From: Clavibacter californiensis
Lineage (GTDB): Bacteria > Actinomycetota > Actinomycetes > Actinomycetales > Microbacteriaceae
NCBI RefSeq assembly: GCF_021952865.1
Contig: NZ_CP040792.1
Coordinates: 806,001-870,000 of the forward strand
DNA: 64,000 bases
Direction: 5' to 3'
The notes below the pieces were generated by a model. It did not search any database. It had not been told where the DNA came from and worked only from the letters and a program-made list of their open reading frames with translations. Of this stretch, positions 8,789 through 16,063 are shown one piece after another; the first letter of the stretch is position 1; each line of letters opens with the position of its first letter. Made by a program: the position numbers and the translations under genes.

Positions 8789-9490
8789 ATGGACGAGGCG
8801 CAGCGCAGCGAGCTCCGGGAGCTGCGCCGTCGCGCGTACGCACCCGCCCCTGATCTCGACGGGGCCGAGCTCGACCGGCTGCGGGAGCTCGAGGCGCGAC
8901 AGGGCGGAGCGGCTGACACAGCGTCGCACCTGGCGGGCGCTGCCTCGCCCGTCGCTCCGCCCGCGGCCCACCCCGTGGCTCCCGCCCCCGCGGATCCCGC
9001 CCTCGACGAGCGCGACGCCGACGATGACGGCGCCCCCGCATCCCGCGCGCCCGCATCCCGCCGCCGCACCGCGATCCTCTGGGCCGCGTCCGTCCTCGTC
9101 GCGGTCGGCGGGACCGTCGCGCTCACCTCCGGCCTCGCGTCGATGACGGGCCGCGACGTCGGCACCGTCGCGCTGGATCCCGACCGGCCCGTGCCCGACC
9201 GGTGGGACGACTTGTACCAGGACGTCGCGACGGGCGTAGGCGAGTTCCACGGCCTCACGGTGATCGGCCTGGAGAACCCCGAGGACGACCAGGCGTGCGT
9301 CACGGTCGTCGCCCCGCGCTTCGCCCGCGGCGCGAACCCGATCGGCGGATGCGCGGCCGGGTCGTTCCCGGCCCGCGGCGTGCTCACGGTCACGGGCGAC
9401 ATGCCGGCCGAGCTCCGCGACGAGTTCCCCGAGGGCACGGCGCTCGAGTTCGTGCTCGAGGACGGATCCGTGCGGGTCACGTCGGGCTGA
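8789..9490 (+). CDS. Hypothetical protein with one membrane helix
   Basis: A 233-residue protein. The first 40 residues are charged and could form a coiled coil (RSELRELRRRAY, DRLRELEARQ). A Pro/Ala-rich linker follows, then one membrane helix at about residues 95-115 (TAILWAASVLVAVGGTVAL), and an external domain of about 115 residues containing two Cys (about 171 and 191) that could form a disulfide. This gives a cytoplasmic N terminus and an external C-terminal domain. No family is recognised, though similar single-pass proteins are frequent in Microbacteriaceae. AGGA lies 8 nt before the ATG. Confidence 0.7.
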   Translation: MDEAQRSELRELRRRAYAPAPDLDGAELDRLRELEARQGGAADTASHLAGAASPVAPPAAHPVAPAPADPALDERDADDDGAPASRAPASRRRTAILWAASVLVAVGGTVALTSGLASMTGRDVGTVALDPDRPVPDRWDDLYQDVATGVGEFHGLTVIGLENPEDDQACVTVVAPRFARGANPIGGCAAGSFPARGVLTVTGDMPAELRDEFPEGTALEFVLEDGSVRVTSG

Positions 9491-9515
9491 CGGCGGCGGC
9501 GTCCGGCCGCGGGGA

Positions 9516-10229
9516 TCAGCCGAGGATCGCGCGCATCCTCTCGTAGAACGCTGCCGGGTCACCGCTCAGCGAGTCCTTGACCATGCGGCTCCAGTCGTCC
9601 ACGACCACCTCGACGGATCCCGCGGCCACGCTGTCGAGTGACGCGCGGGCCACGTCGCGCGGGGCGATCATCGGCCCGTCGTAGCCGGCCATGATGTCGG
9701 TGTCCGCCGCGCCGAGGTGCACGCCCTGCACGAGCGTGCCCTGCCCGGCGAGCTCCAGCCGCACCGCGTTCGTCATGTTCCACTCGGCCGCCTTCGCCGC
9801 CGCGTAGCCGCCGTTGGCGGGGGTCGAGAACCACGACAGCGCCGAGAGGATGTTGACGATCGCGCCGCCGCCGTTGGCCGCGAGCACGGGCGCCAAGGCG
9901 CGGATCACGCCGAGCGTCCCGTAGAAGTGCGTGTCCATCTCGCGGCGGATCTCCGCCATGTCGCCCGTGATAAGCGCCGCGCCCGTCGAGATGCCGGCGT
10001 TGTTGACGACGAGGGTCACGTCGGAGGCAACCTCGGCCGCGGCGGTCACCGACGCGGGGTCGGCGAGGTCGAGGCGCAGCACCTCGACGCCGGGGATGTC
10101 GATCGCCTCGGGTCGGCGCGCGGTCGCGTAGACCTTGCGGGCGCCGCGCGCGAGCAGCTCCTCGACGAAGGTGCGGCCGATGCCGCGGTTGGCGCCGGTG
10201 ACGAGGGCGACCTGATCCTGGATGTCCAT
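9516..10229 (-). CDS. SDR family oxidoreductase
   Basis: A 237-residue short-chain dehydrogenase with TGANRGIG at residues 14-21, NNAG near 90, and an active-site set of Ser (NILSALS), Tyr and Lys (GYAAAKAA). The basic residue after beta-2 (ATARRPE) suggests NADP use. It is divergent from a MerR regulator gene, whose putative operator lies inside the promoter of this gene, so expression is probably induced by a small molecule sensed by MerR. The start ATG at 10227-10229 follows a purine-rich leader. The substrate is unknown. Confidence 0.85.
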   Translation of the reverse strand: MDIQDQVALVTGANRGIGRTFVEELLARGARKVYATARRPEAIDIPGVEVLRLDLADPASVTAAAEVASDVTLVVNNAGISTGAALITGDMAEIRREMDTHFYGTLGVIRALAPVLAANGGGAIVNILSALSWFSTPANGGYAAAKAAEWNMTNAVRLELAGQGTLVQGVHLGAADTDIMAGYDGPMIAPRDVARASLDSVAAGSVEVVVDDWSRMVKDSLSGDPAAFYERMRAILG

Positions 10230-10290
10230 GCGTGCTCTTCCTCCTGCCGCCCGCGTCGTTCGCGGGGTGCGGCGCGGCCTACGCTAGGAG

Positions 10291-10306
10291 TTGACGTCGA
10301 CGTGAA
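10291..10306. promoter_or_regulatory. Putative MerR operator between SDR and MerR genes
   Basis: A 16-bp palindrome with one mismatched pair, TTGACGTCGACGTGAA, sits between the divergent genes. On the minus strand it lies between TTGCCC (possible -35) and TAGCGT (possible -10), which are about 20 nt apart. An operator inside an overlong spacer is the classic layout for MerR-family activation. Binding by the adjacent MerR protein is inferred. Confidence 0.5.
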
Positions 10307-10370
10307 GGGCAAGTCCGCCCGACGGATCGACAGGATCACCACCACCATCAGCACGAGGGAAGAGGGCGGC

Positions 10371-10790
10371 ATGCTGCGGATCGGCGACGTGGCGGGACGC
10401 GCGGGCGTGAGCACGCGGGCGCTCCGGTACTACGAGGAGCAGGGCCTCCTGCCCGCCGAGCGCACCGCGAGCGGCCAGCGCGTCTACCCGGAGGCGGCGG
10501 TCGAGCGCGTGCAGCTCATCCAGCGGCTGTATGCGGCGGGGTTGCCGAGCCGCACGATCCTCCAGCTGCTGCCGAGCGTCGACACCGGCGTCGCGGCGCC
10601 CGAGTCGCTCGCGCTCCTGCGCTCCGAGCGCGACCGGATCACCGCGGCCATCGCCGAGCTCGAGCGCGCCCGCGCGGAGCTGGAGCGCGTGATCGAGGTC
10701 TGCCTGCACCCGACGCCGGAGCACTGCCCGGCGCTGCGCGAGGGCGGGGCGGCGTACGCGGGGGCGCGCAAGGAGAGCGTCGCGGCCTGA
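10371..10790 (+). CDS. MerR family transcriptional regulator
   Basis: A 139-residue regulator with a typical MerR winged helix at the N terminus (RIGDVAGRAGVSTRALRYYEEQGLL, residues 3-27), then a long helix for dimerisation (residues 80-115). The C terminus has two Cys in a CLHPTPEHC segment, which might bind a metal or simply be part of a small effector domain. The ATG at 10371 has GAGGGAAGAGGG just upstream. It is divergent from an SDR gene and likely regulates it through the palindrome at 10291-10306. Confidence 0.88.
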   Translation: MLRIGDVAGRAGVSTRALRYYEEQGLLPAERTASGQRVYPEAAVERVQLIQRLYAAGLPSRTILQLLPSVDTGVAAPESLALLRSERDRITAAIAELERARAELERVIEVCLHPTPEHCPALREGGAAYAGARKESVAA

Positions 10791-11055
10791 GCCGCACCGA
10801 CTGCTCTCGGCCAGGACAGCCGGCACCCGACGATCAGGGCTTGGCCCGACCGAGGATCCAGCCTCGGCGACCGTGCGCCTCCAGTGACCGGACCGACCGC
10901 GATAATCGACCATGGAAGCGGGTCTGCGGATTCGAGATAGAACCTTATTCACTCATCGGCCCGAGCGCAAGTCGGCAAAGGAAACGACTTGCCGCCCAAC
11001 CAACCGCCCCGAGACGCTCATGGAATCGACATGGGGTCGTTCAAGGGGGAATCTC
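10791..11055 (+). promoter_or_regulatory. Long leader region with a hairpin, upstream of secreted protein gene
   Basis: No gene was recognised in these 265 nt. GATAAT at 10901-10906 resembles a -10 box, although no good -35 is visible. Further down, GCAAGTCG at 10967-10974 and CGACTTGC at 10985-10992 form a perfect 8-bp inverted repeat with a 10-nt loop, which would lie in the 5' leader if that -10 is used. The GC content falls compared with the flanking genes. Confidence 0.35.
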
Positions 11056-12063
11056 ATGTACAAGAGATCACTCCGTACCGCTCTAGGGGGAGCGCTCACG
11101 CTCACTCTGGTGGCATCAGGTGCGGGAATCGCATCGGCTGAGTCTCAGCGAGATCTGGAAATCGGGACGCTGGCAGCTGAATCGGTGCCGGTAGGGGTCG
11201 CGGATCCCGGCGCAGCAGTTCAGCCGACGATCGTCGCCGATGGAAGCTTGATCTCGGGGAGTGGGGCGAATGTCCACATACCGTCGAACAGCGAATCCGA
11301 CATCGTCGTCTCCGTGCCTGGTGAGCAGGACGTGACCGGGCTGACGATCAGTCTCCCGTCCAACGCCACGGGAGCGTCTTCGCTGCAGAGCGGTTCGTCA
11401 TCGTCCGTCTTCGAGGGCGGATCCGCCTCGACTGTCATCCACGGTTTCGAGGACGGGCTCAGGCTGAGCACCGTCATCGAGGATGCTTCGGGTCCGAGTT
11501 CGTATGACTACGGCCTGCCCCAGGAGGTGGCGCCTGTGATCCAGCCGGATGGATCTGTGCTCCTCAGGTCCGAGTTCACCGGCGGCGATCTCGAGAGCGG
11601 CGAGAGCGTCGTCATCGAGTACGGACATGTTGACCCTGCGTGGGCGGTGGACGCGAACGGCGCGCCCGTGAAGACGGAGTACGAAGTCCGTGATGGTTTG
11701 CTTCGCCAGAACGTGCAGGTCGATGCTTCGACGGCGTTCCCGGTCGTCGCCGATCCGACCTTCTGGTGGGGCTGGAACGCGTTCATCCCCAACTCCGTGC
11801 ACCAGAAGGTCTTTAAGGCTCTAGCCGTCGGGGCGGCTGCCACTACCATCGCCAACATCTTCGTCAGCTACATCCCGAATCCGTACGTGCAGCTCGCGGT
11901 CCGCCTCGCTGCGGCCCTGGCCATCGCGGGTACGGCTCTGTGGAATGCATGCAATTTCAACGGACGTGGCGTGATCGTCGGTCAATCGTGGCTCGCGGGC
12001 GCGATACCGCCCGGCCTCGGGACGACCTTTATTAGATTGGGTTTCTTCTGTCTTCCTCAGTGA
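11056..12063 (+). CDS. Secreted protein of unknown function with hydrophobic C-terminal region
   Basis: A 335-residue protein with a clear Sec signal peptide (RTALGGALTLTLVASGAG, cleavage near ASA, residue 28). The middle 200 residues are polar, Ser/Gly/Asp-rich and predicted mostly beta. Next comes a FPVVADPTFWWGW motif (about residues 230-242); similar VVADP-Trp motifs recur in secreted proteins of many actinobacteria. The last 90 residues are hydrophobic and Ala/Gly/Ile-rich, with Cys in NACNFNG and FFCLPQ. The start has AAGGGGGA 5 nt upstream. Its stop overlaps the GTG of a small membrane protein (GTGA), so the two are coupled. Lower GC and different codon use suggest accessory origin. 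A toxin or bacteriocin-like role is possible but unproven. Confidence 0.7.
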   Translation: MYKRSLRTALGGALTLTLVASGAGIASAESQRDLEIGTLAAESVPVGVADPGAAVQPTIVADGSLISGSGANVHIPSNSESDIVVSVPGEQDVTGLTISLPSNATGASSLQSGSSSSVFEGGSASTVIHGFEDGLRLSTVIEDASGPSSYDYGLPQEVAPVIQPDGSVLLRSEFTGGDLESGESVVIEYGHVDPAWAVDANGAPVKTEYEVRDGLLRQNVQVDASTAFPVVADPTFWWGWNAFIPNSVHQKVFKALAVGAAATTIANIFVSYIPNPYVQLAVRLAAALAIAGTALWNACNFNGRGVIVGQSWLAGAIPPGLGTTFIRLGFFCLPQ

Positions 12064-12341
12064 TCATCGCTCTGTCGAACGTCATCCTCATCTCGGGGGT
12101 GGCGTTCGGCAGGGCTGATTCGCGGCCGTGGATATCGCGACTCGCTCGCGTCGGCGTCGTGCTTGCTCTGGTCGTCCTCGGTCTCCATCTTCTCGAGGGC
12201 GTCTGGCGACTCGACCAAGGCGTCATCGCCGTGTCGCTCCTTCTTTCTGTGGCCTTCGACGCCGTCGTCCTCGTAGCCTTCTCGGCCGAGCAGTTCACGA
12301 AGCACGGGACCGCAGAGCGTCAAGACCGGCCGAACGAGTGA
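12060..12341 (+). CDS. Small two-helix membrane protein coupled to the secreted protein
   Basis: A 93-residue protein beginning with GTG at 12060, inside the stop of the preceding secreted protein gene. It has an N-terminal hydrophobic segment (IIALSNVILISGVAF), then two clear membrane helices (ARVGVVLALVVLGLHLL and GVIAVSLLLSVAFDAVVLVAF), and a charged C-terminal tail. No family is recognised. Its tiny size, membrane location and strict coupling to a secreted protein recall immunity proteins of bacteriocin systems, but it could also be a membrane partner or chaperone. It ends 52 nt before the stop of the convergent zinc-ribbon gene. Confidence 0.6.
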   Translation: MIIALSNVILISGVAFGRADSRPWISRLARVGVVLALVVLGLHLLEGVWRLDQGVIAVSLLLSVAFDAVVLVAFSAEQFTKHGTAERQDRPNE

Positions 12342-12393
12342 GAACTGCGGACGAGCGGCGGGATGCTGTGAGAACTGCCGCGGGCGACGTCCG

Positions 12394-12756
12394 CTACGGC
12401 CGCTCGTCCACCACGCCCACGAACCGGCTGCCGATCCCGTCCACCTCGCGGCGTGCCAGGCCCAGCGCGGGCTCGGGGAGCTCGTCGGGGGAGTGCCGCT
12501 CGCAGGACAGGTAGGAGAACTCCGGCCACCACTTCTTCGGGCGCACGGCCTCGGTGAAGCCGCACACCTCGCACGTCAGCTGCACCCAGACGGGCCGCTT
12601 GCCGGTCGCGTTGGCGCGGGACTGCGCGAGCCAGGCGGGCGGATCCGCATCCATCGCGGCGATCTCGGACTCGGGTACGCGCCCCGGGATGCCGTGGCGC
12701 GTGGCCATCTCCAGCGGGATGCCCAGCCGCAGCGCGGCCTCTCGTCTCGTGATCAT
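12394..12756 (-). CDS. Hypothetical protein with a putative zinc-binding Cys/His site
   Basis: A 120-residue protein. The N-terminal 25 residues (TRREAALRLGIPLEMATRHG) resemble a helix-turn-helix, and the middle has two pairs of potential zinc ligands, CEVC and CERH, separated by about 20 residues including KKWWPEFS. This could be a small zinc-ribbon protein, perhaps DNA-binding. It is divergent from ohrR, with 89 nt between the starts. No specific family is recognised. Confidence 0.6.
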   Translation of the reverse strand: MITRREAALRLGIPLEMATRHGIPGRVPESEIAAMDADPPAWLAQSRANATGKRPVWVQLTCEVCGFTEAVRPKKWWPEFSYLSCERHSPDELPEPALGLARREVDGIGSRFVGVVDERP

Positions 12757-12810
12757 GTCGCTCCAGGGTACTTGGGCTGCGTGTGTCCGCTGGGCATCGG
12801 CCGAGATGAA

Positions 12811-12820
12811 TTGCGCACAA
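12811..12820. promoter_or_regulatory. Possible OhrR operator
   Basis: TTGCGCACAA, an imperfect 10-bp dyad (one mismatched pair), lies 25 nt before the ohrR start. OhrR proteins commonly autoregulate through AT-richer TTG/CAA dyads just upstream of ohr or ohrR. No comparable dyad was seen between ohrR and ohr, consistent with a single promoter for the operon. Confidence 0.3.
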
Positions 12821-12845
12821 CCTTGTTCCGTGGCAGGGTCGACGC

Positions 12846-13376
12846 ATGACCGATCGCGAGCCCTGCGCCCCCGCCGATGAGACCGCGCCGCCCGCGCGCA
12901 TCGCCGACGAGCTTGTGTGCTTCTCGCTCTACACGGCGTCGCGGTCGACCACGCAGGCGTACCGCGCGCTCCTCGCGCCGTGGGGCCTCACCTACCCGCA
13001 GTACCTCGTGCTGGTGCTGCTCTGGTCGGGCGACGACCGCACGGTCACCGAGCTCGGACAGCAGCTCGACCTCGACTCGGGCACGCTCTCGCCGCTGCTC
13101 GCGCGGATGGAGGAGGCCGGCTTCATCGCCCGCCGCCGGATCTCCGCGGACCAGCGCGTCGTCACGGTCTCGCTCGCCGAGCGCGGGCGCACCGTGCGGG
13201 CCGAGCTCGCGCACGTGCCCGCGGCGATCATCCGCGGCATGGGCCTCGACCTCGACCGCGCGCGCCAGCTGCTGGCCACCCTCCACCTGCTCACCGCGGG
13301 CATGCAGGACGCGACGGCCGAGGCGCTCGCGCACCCCGCGACGCGGCCCGCCGACGCGTCGGCCCGCACCCCCTGA
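12846..13376 (+). CDS. ohrR: OhrR, MarR-family organic peroxide sensor
   Basis: A 176-residue MarR protein. The reactive Cys typical of OhrR is present near the N terminus in LVCFSLYTASR (Cys25), and the winged helix (ELGQQLDLDSGTLSPLLARMEEAG) contains the recognition-helix sequence conserved in OhrR. Oxidation of Cys25 by organic hydroperoxides would release DNA and induce ohr. The gene is 63 nt upstream of ohr on the same strand, so they probably form one operon with the DoxX-like gene. The ATG at 12846 follows AGGG at a distance of 8 nt. The longer Ala/Pro-rich ends are lineage-specific. Confidence 0.88.
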   Translation: MTDREPCAPADETAPPARIADELVCFSLYTASRSTTQAYRALLAPWGLTYPQYLVLVLLWSGDDRTVTELGQQLDLDSGTLSPLLARMEEAGFIARRRISADQRVVTVSLAERGRTVRAELAHVPAAIIRGMGLDLDRARQLLATLHLLTAGMQDATAEALAHPATRPADASARTP

Positions 13377-13439
13377 TCCGCACCATCCACCCCTCATCGA
13401 ATCCGGCTGCCACGAGCGGCCACGAACGGAAGGAACCAC

Positions 13440-13862
13440 ATGGACGCCCTCTACACCGCGGAGGCCCTCGCCACGGGAGCCGGCCGCGACGGCCGCGTCG
13501 CCGTCAGCGACAGCGACCTCGCGCTCGACCTTTCCATCCCCAAGGAGATGGGCGGATCCGGCGAGGGCGCGAACCCCGAGCAGCTCTTCGCCGCCGGCTA
13601 CGCCGCGTGCTTCCACTCCGCGCTGCAGGGCGTCGCCCGCGCGCGCAAGGTGAAGATCGCCGACTCGAGCGTGGGCAGCCGCGTGAGCATCGGATCCAAC
13701 GGCCAGGGCGGCTACCAGCTCGCCGTGCACCTCGAGGTCGTGATCCCCGGGGTCGAGCACGACCTCGCGCAGGAGCTCGCCGACCAGGCCCACCAGGTCT
13801 GCCCCTACTCGAACGCGACCCGCGGCAACATCGAGGTCACCGTCACGGTCTCGGACGACTGA
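13440..13862 (+). CDS. ohr: Organic hydroperoxide resistance protein Ohr
   Basis: A 140-residue OsmC/Ohr-fold thiol peroxidase that reduces organic and fatty-acid hydroperoxides using lipoylated proteins. Both redox Cys are present: peroxidatic Cys57 in GYAACFHSAL and resolving Cys121 in CPYSNATRGN. Arg19, which normally activates the peroxidatic Cys, is also there. The length is typical. GGAAGGAA precedes the ATG. The gene follows ohrR and overlaps the next gene by one base (TGATG). Plant-associated bacteria use Ohr against lipid peroxides made in host defence. Confidence 0.95.
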   Translation: MDALYTAEALATGAGRDGRVAVSDSDLALDLSIPKEMGGSGEGANPEQLFAAGYAACFHSALQGVARARKVKIADSSVGSRVSIGSNGQGGYQLAVHLEVVIPGVEHDLAQELADQAHQVCPYSNATRGNIEVTVTVSDD

Positions 13863-14269
13863 TGGCCGGCCTCACCCGCAGGTCCTTCCCGCGCACGGCC
13901 GCCCGCGTCGTGCTCGGCTCGTTCCTAGCGTTCGCCGGCGTCTCGCACCTCACGGTGGCGCGCGAGGAGTTCCGCGCGCAGGTCCCGAAGTCGCTGCCGG
14001 TGCCCGAGGACGTGACCGTCATCGGATCCGGCGTGGCTGAGATCACGCTCGGCTCGGCCCTGCTGTTCGCGCGCTCGCGCCGCGGCCTCGCGGGCTGGGC
14101 GGCCGCCGCGTTCTTCACGGCGATCTTCCCGGGCAACATCGCCCAGTACGTCCACAGGCGCGACGCGTTCGGCCTCGACACCGACGCCAAGCGCTTCCGC
14201 CGCCTGTTCTTCCAGCCGGTGCTCATCGGGCTCGCGCTCTGGTCGACGGGAGCGCTCACGAAGCGCTGA
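13862..14269 (+). CDS. DoxX-like membrane protein
   Basis: A 135-residue membrane protein with three or four hydrophobic segments (VVLGSFLAFAGVSHL, VAEITLGSALLFA, GWAAAAFFTAIFPGNIAQYV, FFQPVLIGLALWSTG). The arrangement and the GNIAQYVHRRDAFGLDT region match the DoxX/DUF4267-like small quinone-interacting or redox membrane protein group. It starts in the TGATG overlap with ohr, so it is co-translated with the peroxide reductase and probably supports redox balance in the membrane. Its biochemical role is unknown. Confidence 0.75.
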   Translation: MAGLTRRSFPRTAARVVLGSFLAFAGVSHLTVAREEFRAQVPKSLPVPEDVTVIGSGVAEITLGSALLFARSRRGLAGWAAAAFFTAIFPGNIAQYVHRRDAFGLDTDAKRFRRLFFQPVLIGLALWSTGALTKR

Positions 14270-14286
14270 CCCGCCGCACGCACGAC

Positions 14287-14324
14287 GACGGCCATCGGAT
14301 CCCGGAGGGGGACCGGTGGCCGTC
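14287..14324 (+). terminator. Hairpin after the ohrR-ohr-DoxX operon
   Basis: GACGGCCA (14287-14294) pairs with TGGCCGTC (14317-14324), with GC-rich sequence between them that can extend the fold, followed by CGTCTT. It lies 18 nt after the last stop of the operon and before the next gene's ribosome site. Confidence 0.55.
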
Positions 14325-14406
14325 CGTCTTGACGGGGCCGGTCGCACGTCGCCAGCATGGGCGGATCCGCACCATCCGCGGTCCCTGCGTCTCGAAGGAG
14401 AGACCG

Positions 14407-14838
14407 ATGCCCATGATCTTCGTCAACCTGCCCGTCACCGACCTGCCGCGCGCGACCGCGTTCTACGAGGCCGTGGGCTGCACCGTGAACCCGGACTTCA
14501 GCGATGAGAATGCGGCGTGCCTCGTCGTGGAGGCCGACCGCAGCGCCTTCATGCTCCTGACCCGCGACTTCTTCCAGTCGTTCCTCGAGGTGCCGGTGGG
14601 CGATCCGTCCGCGAGCGCCGCCGCGATCACCGCGGTGATGCTCGACAGCCGCACCGACGTCGACGCGCGCGCGACCGCGGGGCTCGCGGCCGGCGGATCC
14701 GAGGCGCGGCCCGCCGTCGACCTCGGCTTCATGTACCAGCGGCAGCTCCGCGATCCGGACGGCAACGTGATCGAGCTGGGGCACATGGGGCCCATCCCGG
14801 AGGGCGGCGTGCCGCACCTGGGGGATGCCGGCGCTTGA
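14407..14838 (+). CDS. VOC family protein (glyoxalase-like)
   Basis: A 143-residue single-domain VOC protein starting MIFVNLPVTDLPRATAFYEAVG and ending in FMYQRQLRDPDGNVIELGHMGP, where Glu of IELG is a likely metal ligand. It resembles uncharacterised glyoxalase-like proteins about 140 residues long that often sit near stress genes. GAAGGAGA lies 5 nt before the ATG. It stands between the peroxide operon and a convergent epoxide hydrolase, ending 10 nt from that gene's stop. Function not assignable. Confidence 0.8.
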   Translation: MPMIFVNLPVTDLPRATAFYEAVGCTVNPDFSDENAACLVVEADRSAFMLLTRDFFQSFLEVPVGDPSASAAAITAVMLDSRTDVDARATAGLAAGGSEARPAVDLGFMYQRQLRDPDGNVIELGHMGPIPEGGVPHLGDAGA

Positions 14839-14848
14839 CCGGCGGCCC

Positions 14849-16000
14849 CTACCGCAGCATCCGCAGGAACGCCGCGATGTCGTCCGCCAGCAGCCCCGGC
14901 TCCTCGTGCGGCGCGAAGTGGCCGCCGCGCGGCATGGCCGTGTACCGGACGACGTCGTAGGTGCGCTCGGCCCAGCTCCGCGGCGGATGCACGAGGTCGT
15001 GCGGGAAGACGGCGACCGCGGTCGGCACCCGCACGCGCCCCACAGGCGCGGTGCGTCCGGAGCCGTACGCGAAGTACGGGCGGAGCGACGTGCCGATGGA
15101 TCCGGTGAACCAGTAGAGGGAGGCCAGCGTCAGCAGGTGGTCGTCGCTGAAGGCCCGGGAGACGTCGCCGCCGCAGTCGCTCCACGCACGGTGCTTCTCG
15201 AGGATCCACGACAGCAGGCCCACGGGCGAGTCCTGCAGCGCGGGCGCGAGGGTCAGCGGACGCGTCTGCTGCTGGTGCTCGTAGCCGCCCTCGGCCGACT
15301 CCCATGCGCGCACCTCCTCCATGTGCGCGCGCTCCTCGTCCGTGAGCGTCGCCTCGTCGAGGTCGCGAGGTGCGGCGACCGCCATCAGGTGGATCCCCGC
15401 CACCGCCTCCGGGTGGGCCTCCGCCAGCCGCGACGTGATCCCGGCACCGAGGTCGCCGCCGTGCGCCGTGTACCGCGCGAAGCCCAGCTCCTGGGTCATC
15501 AGCCGGTGCCAGAGCTCGTGCGTCCGCTCGTCGATCCGCGGACGCTGCGGCGAGAACGGGAAGCCGGGCAGTGCGGGCACGATCACGGTGACCGCGTCGG
15601 CTGGATCGCCGCCGTACCGCGACGGCTGCGACAGCCGCTCGGCGAGCGGGACCATCTCCAGTGCAGAGCTCGGCCAGCCGTTCGTGAGCACGATCGGGAG
15701 CCTGCCAGCGCGATCCGCCTGCTCCGCGCGATCCGCCTGCTCCGCCTCGAAGCGGAGGTAGGAGATCGCCGTGCCGTCGAGGTCGGCGACCGTCCACGGC
15801 AGGGCTCGGATCTCCCGCTCGCGCGCCCGCCAATCGAACCCGTCGACCCAGACGGCCGCGAGGCGGCGGAGCGTCACCTGGTCCGTGCCGCCCTCCCACG
15901 GCTCGACCGGCCACTCCGGCACCCAGCGCGTGCGGCGGATCCGGTCGCGCAGGTCGTCGAGGTCGGCGTCTGTGACGTGCAGGGGGAGGGAGTGGGTCAC
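14849..16000 (-). CDS. Epoxide hydrolase family protein (EHN domain)
   Basis: A 383-residue protein with the N-terminal epoxide hydrolase domain (about residues 5-110; LPLHVTDADLDDLRDRIRRTRW) followed by an alpha/beta hydrolase core. The nucleophile is Asp in HGGDLGAG (about residue 182), as in microsomal-type epoxide hydrolases, and the catalytic His is in GGHFAPHEEP near the C terminus. It should hydrate epoxides to diols. Residues 86-97 contain a short tandem repeat (EQADRAEQADRA), matched by a duplicated 15-nt DNA unit near 15711-15742. It starts 64 nt after the stop of yjfF and may read through from the sugar importer operon. Confidence 0.85.
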   Translation of the reverse strand: MTHSLPLHVTDADLDDLRDRIRRTRWVPEWPVEPWEGGTDQVTLRRLAAVWVDGFDWRAREREIRALPWTVADLDGTAISYLRFEAEQADRAEQADRAGRLPIVLTNGWPSSALEMVPLAERLSQPSRYGGDPADAVTVIVPALPGFPFSPQRPRIDERTHELWHRLMTQELGFARYTAHGGDLGAGITSRLAEAHPEAVAGIHLMAVAAPRDLDEATLTDEERAHMEEVRAWESAEGGYEHQQQTRPLTLAPALQDSPVGLLSWILEKHRAWSDCGGDVSRAFSDDHLLTLASLYWFTGSIGTSLRPYFAYGSGRTAPVGRVRVPTAVAVFPHDLVHPPRSWAERTYDVVRYTAMPRGGHFAPHEEPGLLADDIAAFLRMLR

Positions 16001-16063
16001 GGGGGTCCTGGCGTGGCGGGCGGGCGCGGTCCCCTCATGGTCCCGCGTCCGCCGCCTCGGCGG

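Noticed and set aside
12338-12378. Direct repeat GTGAGAACTGC (two copies 30 nt apart) as an insertion footprint
   Set aside because: The repeat is short, no element lies between the copies, and one copy overlaps a stop codon. It is most likely chance.
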